NCBI RefSeq assembly: GCF_004168625.1 | Contig: NZ_SDWW01000010.1 | Span: 1-64,000 of the forward strand | Reading direction: 5' to 3' | DNA: 64,000 nt | Origin: Pengzhenrongella frigida | Lineage (GTDB): Bacteria; Actinomycetota; Actinomycetes; Actinomycetales; Cellulomonadaceae | In this document: positions 51,127 to 62,391 of the stretch, piece after piece | How the letters are laid out: each line of letters begins with the position of its first letter | How positions within the stretch are numbered: position 1 is the stretch's first letter | Translations under genes and position numbers: made by a program | The notes under the pieces: model-generated | What the model was told of the DNA's origin: nothing | Seen by the model: only the letters and a program-made list of their open reading frames with translations | The model's database searches: none

Positions 51127-51474
51127 AAAGGGTTGGTCGAGCGGACCTGTGAGCTGCAGGCAGCCCTCGGATTCCCGGTGCGGATGAAGATGATCAAGGT
51201 GCTCGGGTCGCACTCGCAGGCACCGCTCTCCGTGACCGAGGTCGCCCGCACCCTCGGGATCAGCCAGCCGACGGCGACCAAGCACCTGGGGATCATGTAC
51301 CGGGCCGGATTCGTGCGGCGCGAGCAGGTGGCGTCCCGGGTGCACTACACGCTCAACCTCGAGACCGTGGCCGAGTACCGACGGCTGATGGACCTGGCCT
51401 TCTCGCACGCCCTGAGCCCGTGCGTCAACTCGTTCGACTGCGACACGTGCCCGTTCTCTGAGACCTGCGTCTAG
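51118..51474 (+). CDS. ArsR-type winged-helix regulator with C-terminal Cys4 cluster
   Basis: 118 residues from the ATG at 51118; ATG 51,097 and GTG 51,088 are in-frame alternatives. The winged helix includes PVRMKMIKVLGSHSQAPLSV, LGISQPTATKHLGIMYRAGF and SRVHYTLN. The last 17 residues contain Cys102, Cys108, Cys111 and Cys117 (CX5CX2CX5C), atypical for ArsR proteins and suggesting a metal or Fe-S/redox site. Likely controls the FAD oxidoreductase/SRPBCC operon and itself through the dyads nearby. Confidence 0.83.
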   Translation: MAGKGLVERTCELQAALGFPVRMKMIKVLGSHSQAPLSVTEVARTLGISQPTATKHLGIMYRAGFVRREQVASRVHYTLNLETVAEYRRLMDLAFSHALSPCVNSFDCDTCPFSETCV

Positions 51475-51494
51475 GACCACGGCAGGCCGGCTGC

Positions 51495-52739
51495 TCAGCG
51501 TCGGGCTGCGTGCCGCCGGGGTGCCTGGCCCTCCTGCAGGACGAGCGCCGCCGCGCCGAGCGCCGACGCATCGGCGACGTGCGCCGAGAGCGTCACCTCG
51601 ACCCCGTGCCGCTCGGCCGCGTGGAACTCCGCGCGCAGGCGGCGCTCGATGACCGCCACGTAGAGCGAGCCCGCCGTGCTGAACGAGGGGCCCGCCAGCA
51701 CGATCGAGTCGACATCCAGGATGTTGGCGAGCATGACCGCAGCGTCGGCGAGGTACTCCGCCGACTCCTCCACGAGCGCCGCGCACAGCGGATCCCCCTG
51801 CACGGCCGCGGTGGCGACCGCGCCGAAGTCGACAAAGGGGTCGTCGGCCGCGCTCAGCCGGACGATCGAGCGCCCACCGGCAGCCAGGGCCTCCCGGGCC
51901 CGGCGCGCGACCGCCCGCGGCGCGGCCTGGTCCTCCAGGGTCGGGCCCGGGTCGCGACCCTGCCGGTGCAGGTGCAGGTGCCCGAGCGGACCGGTGTTCG
52001 CGCTCGCGCCCCGGTAGATGGTGCCGTCCACGACGATGCCCGCCCCGATCCCCGCGCTCATGTAGAGCGTGCAGTGGGCGGCCGCCCGGGAGGTGCGTCC
52101 GCTCCAGTACTCCCCCACCGCCGCCGCCGTGGCGTCGTTGTCCATGATCACCGGGAGCCCGACCGCGGTCGAGAGCGCCGAGCGGACCGGGTACGCCTGC
52201 CACCGCTCGAGGGTCCGCGAGACCAGGATCACGCCCGCGTCGAGGTCGATCGTGCCGGGCACCGCCAGCCCGACGCCGACGACCCGGTCACGGTCGATCC
52301 CGGCGGCCCGCAGCAGCACGTCGATGTGGACCGCGATCGCGGCGACGACGTCGTCCGGCCTCTCGCGCCGGGCACCGCGGACCCGGGTCCGGGTGATCAC
52401 CGCACCCCGGGCATCCGTGACCACGACGACGACCCAGTCGGCGCCGAGCTGCACCCCGACGCTGCAGCGGGCCAGCGGGTCGAGCGTGAGCATGACCCGC
52501 GGCTTGCCGCCCGTCCACTCGCGCAGCCCGGTCTCCTGGAGCAGCCCGTCGTCGAGGAGCGCCCGGACGGCGTGCGAGATGGCCGCCTGCGTCAGCCCCG
52601 TGAGATCGGCCAGCTCGACGCGGCTGATGGGTGCGCGGGTACGGACCAGATCGAGGACCAGGGTGCGGCTGCCCGAGGGCCGGCCGGCCGGGCGCCGGGT
52701 CGCCTCGGCACCCTCGATCTCACGCATGCGCGCAAGCAT
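51495..52739 (-). CDS. ROK-family transcriptional regulator
   Basis: 414 residues from the ATG at 52739; an ATG at 52727 is nearly as good. The N-terminal winged helix (about 25-75) has PISRVELADLTGLTQAAISH. The ROK sugar-kinase-like domain follows (SVGVQLGADWV; MDNDATAAAVGEYWSG; GIGAGIVVDGTIYRG). The glucokinase-type GExGH is GPLGH and the CxCGxxGC zinc motif is missing, so kinase activity is unlikely and the sensor is diverged. It is divergent from the LacI-like gene across a 51-bp dyad and likely represses the glycan operon. Confidence 0.9.
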   Translation of the reverse strand: MLARMREIEGAEATRRPAGRPSGSRTLVLDLVRTRAPISRVELADLTGLTQAAISHAVRALLDDGLLQETGLREWTGGKPRVMLTLDPLARCSVGVQLGADWVVVVVTDARGAVITRTRVRGARRERPDDVVAAIAVHIDVLLRAAGIDRDRVVGVGLAVPGTIDLDAGVILVSRTLERWQAYPVRSALSTAVGLPVIMDNDATAAAVGEYWSGRTSRAAAHCTLYMSAGIGAGIVVDGTIYRGASANTGPLGHLHLHRQGRDPGPTLEDQAAPRAVARRAREALAAGGRSIVRLSAADDPFVDFGAVATAAVQGDPLCAALVEESAEYLADAAVMLANILDVDSIVLAGPSFSTAGSLYVAVIERRLRAEFHAAERHGVEVTLSAHVADASALGAAALVLQEGQAPRRHAARR

Positions 52740-52780
52740 GGCACGTGCCCGCTGACCAGCGGAGAGTGCCATGCTTGCGC
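52730..52780. promoter_or_regulatory. 51-bp nested dyad between ROK and LacI-type genes
   Basis: Outer arms of 15 bp, GCGCAAGCATGGCAC (52,730-52,744) and its exact complement (52,766-52,780), enclose an inner CCGCT-GACC-AGCGG (52,749-52,762). The start codons of both divergent genes lie in the outer arms. Strong candidate for a shared operator. Confidence 0.75.
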
Positions 52781-53652
52781 CCATGACAGCCGCCGCGGCG
52801 AGGACCCGCGGGCTCCGCGTGGGGCTCGCACTTCTCCCGGCCGACGACGACGGCACGCTCGAGCCGTTCTACGCCGACCTCCTCGCCGGACTGGAGGAGG
52901 AGCTCGATCGCCAGGGCGGCACGATCTTCGTCCAGATCGTGGCCGATCTCGCGGCCGCGCTCGTCGCGTTCCGCCGCTGGTCCGCCGAAGGACTCGTCGA
53001 CGCCATCGTCGTCAGCGACCTGGTCGAGGACGATCCGCGCGAGGCCGTGTGCGCCGAGCTCGCTCTGCCCGCGGTGCTGCTGGGCGGCACATCGGCGCCG
53101 GGCCGGTGGGTCGTCGACTACGACAACCACGGGGCCATGCAGACCGGCGTGCAGTTCCTCACCGACCTCGGCCATCGGCGGCTGGGACGGGTGTCCGGTC
53201 CGCTGCGGTACCGGCACACGCGGGACCGTGGCACGGCGTTCGACGTGGCCGTGGCTGCGGCGGGCGCCGTCGGTGTGCAGCTCGAGGGCGACTACGGGGC
53301 CCTGAGCGGCGCCGCACGCACCCGCGAGCTGCTCGCCCGACCCGACCGGCCGACGGCGATCATCTACGACAACGACCTCATGGCGCTGGCGGGCCTGCAC
53401 GAGGCCGCACTGCAGGGCATCGACGTGCCGCGGGACCTGTCCGTCCTCGCGTGGGACGACACCGCGAACAGCCGCACCTCGCACCCCCCGCTGTCGGTGG
53501 TCAGCCGGAACGTGCACGATCTCGGTGCGCTGACGGCCGACGTCCTGCTGCGTGCGCTGGCCGGCAACGTGCCCACGATCGAGCGCACCCCGGGCGCGCG
53601 GGTCGTCGCCCGCGCCTCCACGGCGCCCGCACCGCCCCCGTCAGTCCCCTGA
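52771..53652 (+). CDS. LacI-type ligand-binding protein without DNA-binding domain
   Basis: 293 residues. It begins directly with the periplasmic-binding-protein fold (GLRVGLALLPADDDG) and runs through FLTDLGHRRLGRVSGPL, AIIYDNDLMALAGLHEA and LSVLAWDDTANSRTSHPPL, the standard LacI/GalR core. The usual 55-60 residue N-terminal HTH is absent, and no HTH can be read upstream because that DNA codes for the ROK protein. GGAGAG precedes the ATG at 52771 (an ATG at 52783 is possible). It may sense a sugar and act with another regulator (inference). Confidence 0.85.
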   Translation: MLAPMTAAAARTRGLRVGLALLPADDDGTLEPFYADLLAGLEEELDRQGGTIFVQIVADLAAALVAFRRWSAEGLVDAIVVSDLVEDDPREAVCAELALPAVLLGGTSAPGRWVVDYDNHGAMQTGVQFLTDLGHRRLGRVSGPLRYRHTRDRGTAFDVAVAAAGAVGVQLEGDYGALSGAARTRELLARPDRPTAIIYDNDLMALAGLHEAALQGIDVPRDLSVLAWDDTANSRTSHPPLSVVSRNVHDLGALTADVLLRALAGNVPTIERTPGARVVARASTAPAPPPSVP

Positions 53653-53663
53653 GCGCACCGCCC

Positions 53664-55868
53664 TCAGGGCACCGCCGTCACGTGCAGCACGAGGGCCTGC
53701 GCCGGCCAGAGGGCGGGGATCTGCAGGCCGAGCGTGCCCAGCACCCGCCCAGGCAGGACGACCTCGCCGGCGCTGAGCCAGGGCGGCGTGACCCAGCCCC
53801 AGCGTGCGGCACCGATCTCGTGCCGCACGCGCACGCGGTAGCGCCGGTCCGGGTCGAGCCCGTGCAACCGCACCGGTTCGGGCCGGGCATCCTCCAGCGC
53901 GGCCACCGTGGCCACCGTCCACACCCCGGCGGACCCGTCCGCGGCGACGATCCCGCTCACCCGCAGCGCCGGGTCGCGCACGTCGGCGTGCACCACCGTC
54001 CCGGTGTGCAGCAGCGGCCGTAGCTCGCGATAGAGCGCGGCGAACCGGGTCAGCACCGCCACCTCGGCGTCGTCGCAGGTCAGCAGGTCCCACTCGAAGC
54101 CTGCCGAGCCCATCAGGCTGGTCGCCAGGCGGTACGACAGATCCACCGTGCGCCCGGAGCTGTGCGCGGTCGGCGGCCCGACGTGGGCGCCGACCAGCTC
54201 GGGCGGGAGCAGCAGGCCGGTCCAGCGCTGGATGTCCTGGCGTTCCACGGCGTCGTTGGAGTCACTGGCCCACACCCGGTCGGTGACCGCCAGGATCCCC
54301 AGGTCGCAGCGCGCGCCGCCGGACGAGCAGGACTCGATCTCGAGCCCGGGGTTCCGAGCCTTGAGCTCGGCGATCAGGCGAAGCACCGCCCGGTTCTGCG
54401 CGTCGACGGCCGGTCGGACGCCGTGCCGGGCGTCCACGAGGTCGCGGTTGTGGTCCCACTTGATGAAGTCGATGCCGATCTCGCGCACGAGATGATCGAG
54501 GCGCTCGAGCAGGTGGCCGAGCACGTCGGGTCGAGCGAGGTCCAGGACGTACTGGGAGCGCCAGGACAAGGACGGCGGGCTCGGGACCTGCGCCGGGTCG
54601 TGCACGAGCCAGTCGGGGTGGGCGCGCGCCAGGTCGGAGTCGAGGCAGATCATCTCGGGCTCGAACCACAGCCCGAACTCCATGCCGAGCGCGTGCACCC
54701 GGTCGGCCAACGGGCGCAGGCCGTCCGGCCACACGGCGCGGTCCACCTCCCAGTCCCCGAGCCCCCGGGTGTCGTCCCGGCGGCCCAGGAACCAGCCGTC
54801 GTCCAGGACGAACCGCTCGACGCCGATCGACGCCGCCCGCTCCGCCAGCCGCCCGACGGTGGCGGGGTCGTGGTCGAAGTAGACGGCCTCCCAGGTGTTG
54901 AGCACGAGCGGACGTGCGGTCCGGGGGTGCTGCGGGCGGGAGCGCAAGAACGTGTGGAAGCGCGCGCTGACCCCGTCGAGACCCGCGTCGGACCAGGCGA
55001 ACCACGCCGTCGGCGTCGTCCAGCTCGCACCGGGGCCGACGACGACCTCGCCCGGGCGGAGCAGCTCCCCGGCCCCGAGAAGCGTCGGCTGGTCCGGCAG
55101 CCGGTCGGTGCGGTAGGTGGCGTCCGAGCTCCAGGCCAGGTGCACCGCCCACAGCTCACCCTCGCGGTCGCGCGGGTCGGCCGTCGACAGGGCCAGGAGC
55201 CAAGGCTGGTCGTGACCCGGCCGGCCGCGGCGGGTCTGACGCGCCACCGACCCGCGTGCCAACGGGCCCGTCGAGGGCGCCTTCTCGCGCGTCCACCGAC
55301 CGGAGAAGGTGGTGGCCCGGTCGGCGCGGGTCGGCACCGGGAGCGCCGTCTCGAGCCAGTGCACCTCGACCGGGCCGGGCGCGTCCGCCGCCACGGCGAG
55401 CTCGTGCTCCAGGCCGAGCAGGCCGCCGGGCTCGAGGTGGAGCCGCAGCCGCAGCGTGAGTCCCGCACGGTGGTCGTGCACCTGGGCGTCGACGGCGTGG
55501 CCGAGCTCGCCGGTGCTCGTGCAGACCTCACCCCGGGTCCAGGCCGGCGTGAGCGGCACGCCGTCGCGCACGACGAGCAGGCCGGGACGCCCGGGCCAGC
55601 CGTCGGACTCCTGGGGCAGCAGCGACGGCCACCACGCGGCGTCGAGCGTTCCCGGCAGGGTCTGCCGCTGCTCTGCCTGCACCAGGCCCGCGATCGCCGC
55701 CGGGTCCAGGGGGCCGAGGTCGGCGCCCCAGTGGTGCACCAGCGGCGGCCCGTGGCGCGGATGCTCGATCACCACCGCGACGCCGTCCCGGCGCAGCACG
55801 GTCCAGTCGCTGGCGGCCGCGGTCCCGGGCTCGGCCACGGACATGGGCATGGGCTCGGTGCTGCTCAC
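53664..55868 (-). CDS. Alpha-galactosidase, family GH36
   Basis: 734 residues, the usual length. GH36 landmarks: FVLDDGWFLGRRDD, GLWFEPEMI, IGIDFIKWDHNRD with nucleophile Asp472, the SCSSGGARCD motif, and acid/base Asp536 in WASDSND. It removes alpha-1,6-galactose from galactomannan or raffinose-type sugars. No signal peptide, so intracellular. GTG start overlaps the CE7 stop (GTGA). Last gene of the operon, convergent with the LacI-type gene 11 bp away. Confidence 0.95.
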   Translation of the reverse strand: MSSTEPMPMSVAEPGTAAASDWTVLRRDGVAVVIEHPRHGPPLVHHWGADLGPLDPAAIAGLVQAEQRQTLPGTLDAAWWPSLLPQESDGWPGRPGLLVVRDGVPLTPAWTRGEVCTSTGELGHAVDAQVHDHRAGLTLRLRLHLEPGGLLGLEHELAVAADAPGPVEVHWLETALPVPTRADRATTFSGRWTREKAPSTGPLARGSVARQTRRGRPGHDQPWLLALSTADPRDREGELWAVHLAWSSDATYRTDRLPDQPTLLGAGELLRPGEVVVGPGASWTTPTAWFAWSDAGLDGVSARFHTFLRSRPQHPRTARPLVLNTWEAVYFDHDPATVGRLAERAASIGVERFVLDDGWFLGRRDDTRGLGDWEVDRAVWPDGLRPLADRVHALGMEFGLWFEPEMICLDSDLARAHPDWLVHDPAQVPSPPSLSWRSQYVLDLARPDVLGHLLERLDHLVREIGIDFIKWDHNRDLVDARHGVRPAVDAQNRAVLRLIAELKARNPGLEIESCSSGGARCDLGILAVTDRVWASDSNDAVERQDIQRWTGLLLPPELVGAHVGPPTAHSSGRTVDLSYRLATSLMGSAGFEWDLLTCDDAEVAVLTRFAALYRELRPLLHTGTVVHADVRDPALRVSGIVAADGSAGVWTVATVAALEDARPEPVRLHGLDPDRRYRVRVRHEIGAARWGWVTPPWLSAGEVVLPGRVLGTLGLQIPALWPAQALVLHVTAVP

Positions 55869-56838
55869 GGGCGCGCCGCCAGGAGGGTGCGCAGCCAGGC
55901 GAGCTGGCGCTCGAACTGGTACGCCTGACCACCCTCGTGGTTGTTGAACGGGTAGACGACGATCTGCTTGTCCCCCGCGTACGCGTGGAACGCCGCGTAG
56001 ACCGTCGAGGCCGGGCAGACGGTGTCGAGCAGACCCACCGAGAACAACGCCGGGGCGCTGGCCCGGCGGGAGTGGTTGACCCCGTCCACGTAGGACAGGG
56101 TGCGGAACACCGCGTCCACGTGGTTCCGGTGCACGGCGAGGTAGCGGACGATCTCGCCGTACGGGTCGGTGTCGGACACCTCGACCCCGCGGCGGATGTG
56201 GGACAGGAACGGCACGTCGGCCATCACGCCCGCAAGCCCGTCGGCGAGCCCGGCGACCGCGAGCGCGATGCCGCCACCCTGGCTGCCACCGGTCACCACG
56301 ACCCGCTCGGGGTCCACGCCGTCGAGCGCGCGGGCGGCGTCCACGGCGCGCACGGCGTCGGTGAACAGTCGGCGGTAGTAGTAGTCGCGGATGTCCAGCA
56401 CGCCGCGGGTCATCACCCCGGGCAGCGAGGGACCGGCGCCGTGCGGGTCCGCGGTGTCGCCGCCGGAGCCCCAGGTCGAGCCCTGGCCGCGGGTGTCCAT
56501 GAACAGGTAGGCGTAGCCCGCGACGGCGAAGCCGAGCCGCTCGTGCGGCAGGCCGCGCCCACCCCCGTAGCCGTTGTAGTCCACGACGACGGGCAGCCGG
56601 GTCGTGACGCCGGCCGGCCGCAGGTACCAGGCCTTGATCCGGTCCCCGCCGAACCCGGCGAACTCCACGTCGTACACCTCGACCAGGGCCAGGTCGCTGG
56701 CGACCGGCGTGACCATGAGGTCCAGCGGCACCGCACGCGCCTGCGCGAGGGTCGAGGCCCAGAGGTCATCGAAGTCGGCGGGCTCGGCGACGGTCGGGCG
56801 GTACCGCTCGAGCTCCTCCAGGGGCAGGTCGACCGTGC

Positions 56839-56842
<4 letters not shown>
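55865..56842 (-). CDS. Acetyl xylan esterase / cephalosporin C deacetylase-like, family CE7
   Basis: 325 residues from the ATG at 56842 overlapping the GH1 stop. CE7 features: FMDTRGQGSTWGSGG, nucleophile Ser187 in GGSQGGG, Asp273 in LDTVCP and His302 in NNHEGG. It removes acetyl groups from oligosaccharides inside the cell. Together with the mannan-active enzymes around it, the substrate may be acetylated manno-oligosaccharides (inference). Confidence 0.93.
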
Positions 56843-58302
<1,460 letters not shown>

Positions 58303-58351
58303 GGGGACTCCGGGAGAGGTCGGTACGGGAAGCGGCTCGGCGCGGGCGAGC

Positions 58352-60898
58352 TCAGATCTGGTCGGCGGACAGGAGCGCCACCGCCCGCAGGTCGTTCGCG
58401 GTCCGGAGCACGGGCGCGGCCGTCAGCACCGCCGGGTCGATCGTCGCGGCCGTCGTCACCAGGAACGACACCGACGCCCCCGCCGGCAGGTCGACCAGGG
58501 CGTCGTCCACCCGGGCGTCGGCCGCTGCGCGGTCCACCAGCAAGGTGACGTCCCGAGCCAGGGACCGGGCGGTGACCTCGACCCGGTACCCGCCGGGCAC
58601 GGCGACCGCGGTGGCGTCCACGGGAGCCGGGTCGAGGCGCAGGTCGACGTCCTCGGCGAACAGGTGCACGGCCCGCACCTCGCCGCACGTCGCCACGAGC
58701 ACCTCGTCGGACGGCTCGCCCGGGGTGACCAACGCGGCGTCCAGCGCCACCACCTGGACCGACCGGGCGGGCACGGCGACGTCGGCCGACGCCTCCGCCA
58801 GCCGCACGCCGGCGAGGGTCTCGCGGCGCAGTGCCACGGCGCCCAGCCAGGGCTCGTCGGTGTCGTTGACGGCCGCGAGCGCCGGGGCCCCGTCGCGCTC
58901 GACCACCGTGAGCAGCCGCGGGGCGTAGGCGTGCCGCAGGCCGAACCACAGCGGCTTCGGCCGCTCCTGGGAGTCGATCGCCGCCCAGGACGTCACCGGC
59001 CAGCAGTCGTTGAGCTGCCAGACGATGGACCCCGCGGTGCGCGGCCACCACGAGCGATAGTGCTCGACGGCGTGCTGCACGGCACGGGCCTGGTTGAGCT
59101 GGGCGGCCCAGTGCCAGTGCGCGAAGTCGCTCGGCACACCGAGGTGCGGGGCCATCCCCCGGTTGAGCTTGCCGTTGCCGTCGTCGGCCTTCTGATGGAT
59201 CCCGAACACCGGGTCGGCCAGGGGCGCGGCGGCGTCGGCCAGCGCGCCGCCGTCGTCGGCGTGCACGAAGTCCGCGAGCGTGCGCCAGGCCGGCGGGCCC
59301 TGGAAACCGAACTCCGAGCAGAACCGCGGGATCTCGGTGCGGTACACGGCGTAGTCGACCCGGTTCCACACCTCCCACTGGTGGTGCGAGCCGTGGTCCG
59401 GGTCGTTGGGGTGCACGACGGCGGGATCGCGGCGCGGCGAGTACGGGCTGTTGTCGCTGTACGGCCGGGTGGGGTCGAGCTCCGCGACCACCTGCGCGTA
59501 CAGCTCGGTGGCGTACCGCCCGCCCCAAGTCGCGTCACCGAGCTGCGCTTTCCAGCCCCAGTCCTCGTGCCCCCAGAGGTTCTCGTTGCCGCCGTTCCAC
59601 AACACGAGCGACGCGTGGGACATCAGCCGGACGACATTCTCGCGCGCCTCGGCCTCGACCTCCTCCCACAGCGGGGACTCCTCGGGGTAGGCCGCGCAGG
59701 CCATCAAGAAGTCCTGCCAGACCAGCAGGCCGCGCTCGTCGCACGCGGCGTAGAAGTCCTCGGACTCGAAGATGCCGCCGCCCCAGACCCGCACCAGGTT
59801 CAGGTGCGCGTCGAGCGCCTGGTCCAGCCGCCGGTCCAGCCGGTCGCGGGTGATCCGGGTGACGAAGTGGTCGTCCGGGATCCAGTTCGCGCCCTTGACG
59901 AAGACCGGCGTGCCGTTCACCGCGAGGGTGAAGCGGGTGCCGTGCTCGTCGTCCGTCGTGTCCAGCTCGACGGTGCGGAAGCCGATCCGGCGCGTCCAGG
60001 AGTCCAGAGTCGTCGTGTCCAGCGCCGTCGTGTCCAGCGCCGTCGTGTCCAGCGCCGTCGTCAGCGTCACGGTCAGGTCGGCCAGCGGCTGCGCGCCGTA
60101 GCCCACCGGCCACCACAGCGGGGCGTCCGGGACGCTGACGACGACCACCGCGGCGGTCTCGCGTGCGGCCACCGAAGCACGCACGCGGACGCCGCGCACC
60201 TCGACCTCCACGACCAGCTCGCCGGCCTCGACCAGCCCGGAGCGCTCGACCTCGAGCTGCACCTCGACCCGTCCTGCGCCATCGGCGCCGACCGTGACCA
60301 GCGGGCGCACCTGGGCCAGCCGCGCCACCGCCCACCGCTCCACGCGGACGTCCTTCCACAGCCCTGCCGTGCGCAGGTCCGGCCCCCAGTCCCAGCCGAA
60401 CGAGCACGCCATCTTGCGGACGAAGTTGTACGGGATCGGGTGGTACGCCGCAGGCCGGTCGCCGAGCAGGTCCCGCTGCTCCTCCGCGTGCTCGGTGGCC
60501 GACCTCAGGTCGACGGTCAGGTCCCGGGGCGCGCCGTCGGCGAGCTCGCGCACGTCGAACCGGTAGGACCGGTGCATGTTGGCGGTGCTGCCCAGCGCGG
60601 TGCCGCCCAGCCGCACGGTCGAGACCGTGTCGATCCCGTCGAACACCAGGTCGACCCGCTCGCCCACCGCGGCCGGGGCGAGGGTGAGTGCGCGGCCGTA
60701 GCGCCAGTCGACGTCGTGCATCCAGCGCAGCGCCGACTCGTTGGCGTCCAGGTACGGGTCCCCGATCGCGCCGACGGCGAGCAGGTCGGTGTGCACGCAG
60801 CCCGGTACCTCGGCGGGCGCGGACGACGGCAGGTCGGCCGGCACCGGGCCGGCGGTGGCGGCGACGGTCCAGCCGTCTTGGAGGGTCGTGGTCTGCAT
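58352..60898 (-). CDS. Beta-mannosidase, family GH2
   Basis: 848 residues, with AGGAGA before the ATG. The jelly-roll, Ig-like and barrel domains of GH2 mannosidases are seen in order. Acid/base Glu439 lies in WNGGNEN, nucleophile Glu529 in FCSEFGFQG. It releases mannose from the non-reducing end of manno-oligosaccharides. An Ala-Leu-Asp-Thr-Thr run (about residues 281-296) is coded by a perfect 15-bp tandem repeat. It is followed by the GH1 gene. Confidence 0.95.
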   Translation of the reverse strand: MQTTTLQDGWTVAATAGPVPADLPSSAPAEVPGCVHTDLLAVGAIGDPYLDANESALRWMHDVDWRYGRALTLAPAAVGERVDLVFDGIDTVSTVRLGGTALGSTANMHRSYRFDVRELADGAPRDLTVDLRSATEHAEEQRDLLGDRPAAYHPIPYNFVRKMACSFGWDWGPDLRTAGLWKDVRVERWAVARLAQVRPLVTVGADGAGRVEVQLEVERSGLVEAGELVVEVEVRGVRVRASVAARETAAVVVVSVPDAPLWWPVGYGAQPLADLTVTLTTALDTTALDTTALDTTTLDSWTRRIGFRTVELDTTDDEHGTRFTLAVNGTPVFVKGANWIPDDHFVTRITRDRLDRRLDQALDAHLNLVRVWGGGIFESEDFYAACDERGLLVWQDFLMACAAYPEESPLWEEVEAEARENVVRLMSHASLVLWNGGNENLWGHEDWGWKAQLGDATWGGRYATELYAQVVAELDPTRPYSDNSPYSPRRDPAVVHPNDPDHGSHHQWEVWNRVDYAVYRTEIPRFCSEFGFQGPPAWRTLADFVHADDGGALADAAAPLADPVFGIHQKADDGNGKLNRGMAPHLGVPSDFAHWHWAAQLNQARAVQHAVEHYRSWWPRTAGSIVWQLNDCWPVTSWAAIDSQERPKPLWFGLRHAYAPRLLTVVERDGAPALAAVNDTDEPWLGAVALRRETLAGVRLAEASADVAVPARSVQVVALDAALVTPGEPSDEVLVATCGEVRAVHLFAEDVDLRLDPAPVDATAVAVPGGYRVEVTARSLARDVTLLVDRAAADARVDDALVDLPAGASVSFLVTTAATIDPAVLTAAPVLRTANDLRAVALLSADQI
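60012..60056. repeat. Three perfect 15-bp tandem repeats in the GH2 gene
   Basis: Three copies of GTCGTGTCCAGCGCC in direct order, coding on the other strand for repeated ALDTT in a surface loop. Length can vary without changing the frame. Confidence 0.85.
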
Positions 60899-60940
60899 GG
60901 GGTCTCCTGGGCGGTGCTGTGCTGGTGCGGGAACAGGGGG

Positions 60941-61554
60941 TCAGGCGGGGGTGGCGACGAACCGTGCGGTGTACGCCGCCCACCAGGCGTCGGCGATCAG
61001 CCGGTGGCCCGCGACGGTGGGGTGCACGCCGTCGGCGGCGACGAGCCGGGGCTGCGTCCGGGCGGCGAGCGCCGCCATCGGCGCGGCCAGCGGGACGAGC
61101 GCCGCGCCGAGGTCGACGGCGACCCGGCGCACGGCGTCCTGCTTCGGGCCGAGGTCGACGCCCCAGCCCTGCTGGGACGGCTCGACCGGGACCACGAACG
61201 GCTCGACGAGCACCAGGCGCGTGCCCCGCGCCACCCAGGGGGCGAGCAGCCGGCGCAGGACGGCCTCGAACTCCGCGGCCGGGGTCACCTCACCGTGGTC
61301 GAACCGCCGCCACGTGTCGTTCACGCCGACGTGCAGGCTGAGCACCTCGGCGTCGAGCGGCAGGATGTCCCGCGCCCAGCGGGCCTCGAGGTCATGCACC
61401 CGGTCGCCGCCGACGCCGGTGTTGGTCACCGTGGCCGCGGCGAGCGGACCGCGAGCCAGCAGCCCGACATAGCCGTCGCCCCAGCCGCTCGGGTCCTGGT
61501 GCCGGCCCCACTCGGTGATGCTGTCGCCGGCGAACAGGACCGAGGCCGGGGCGC

Positions 61555-61558
<4 letters not shown>
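60941..61558 (-). CDS. SGNH/GDSL hydrolase (putative deacetylase)
   Basis: 205 residues. All four SGNH blocks are visible: LFAGDSITEWG (Ser), NTGVGGDRVHDL (Gly), HVGVNDTW (Asn) and ADGVHPTVAGH (Asp/His). No signal peptide. GTG start overlaps the ABC-ATPase stop. In a glycan operon such enzymes deacetylate oligosaccharides; a second esterase (CE7) is present, perhaps for other positions. Confidence 0.92.
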
Positions 61559-62387
<829 letters not shown>

Positions 62388-62391
<4 letters not shown>

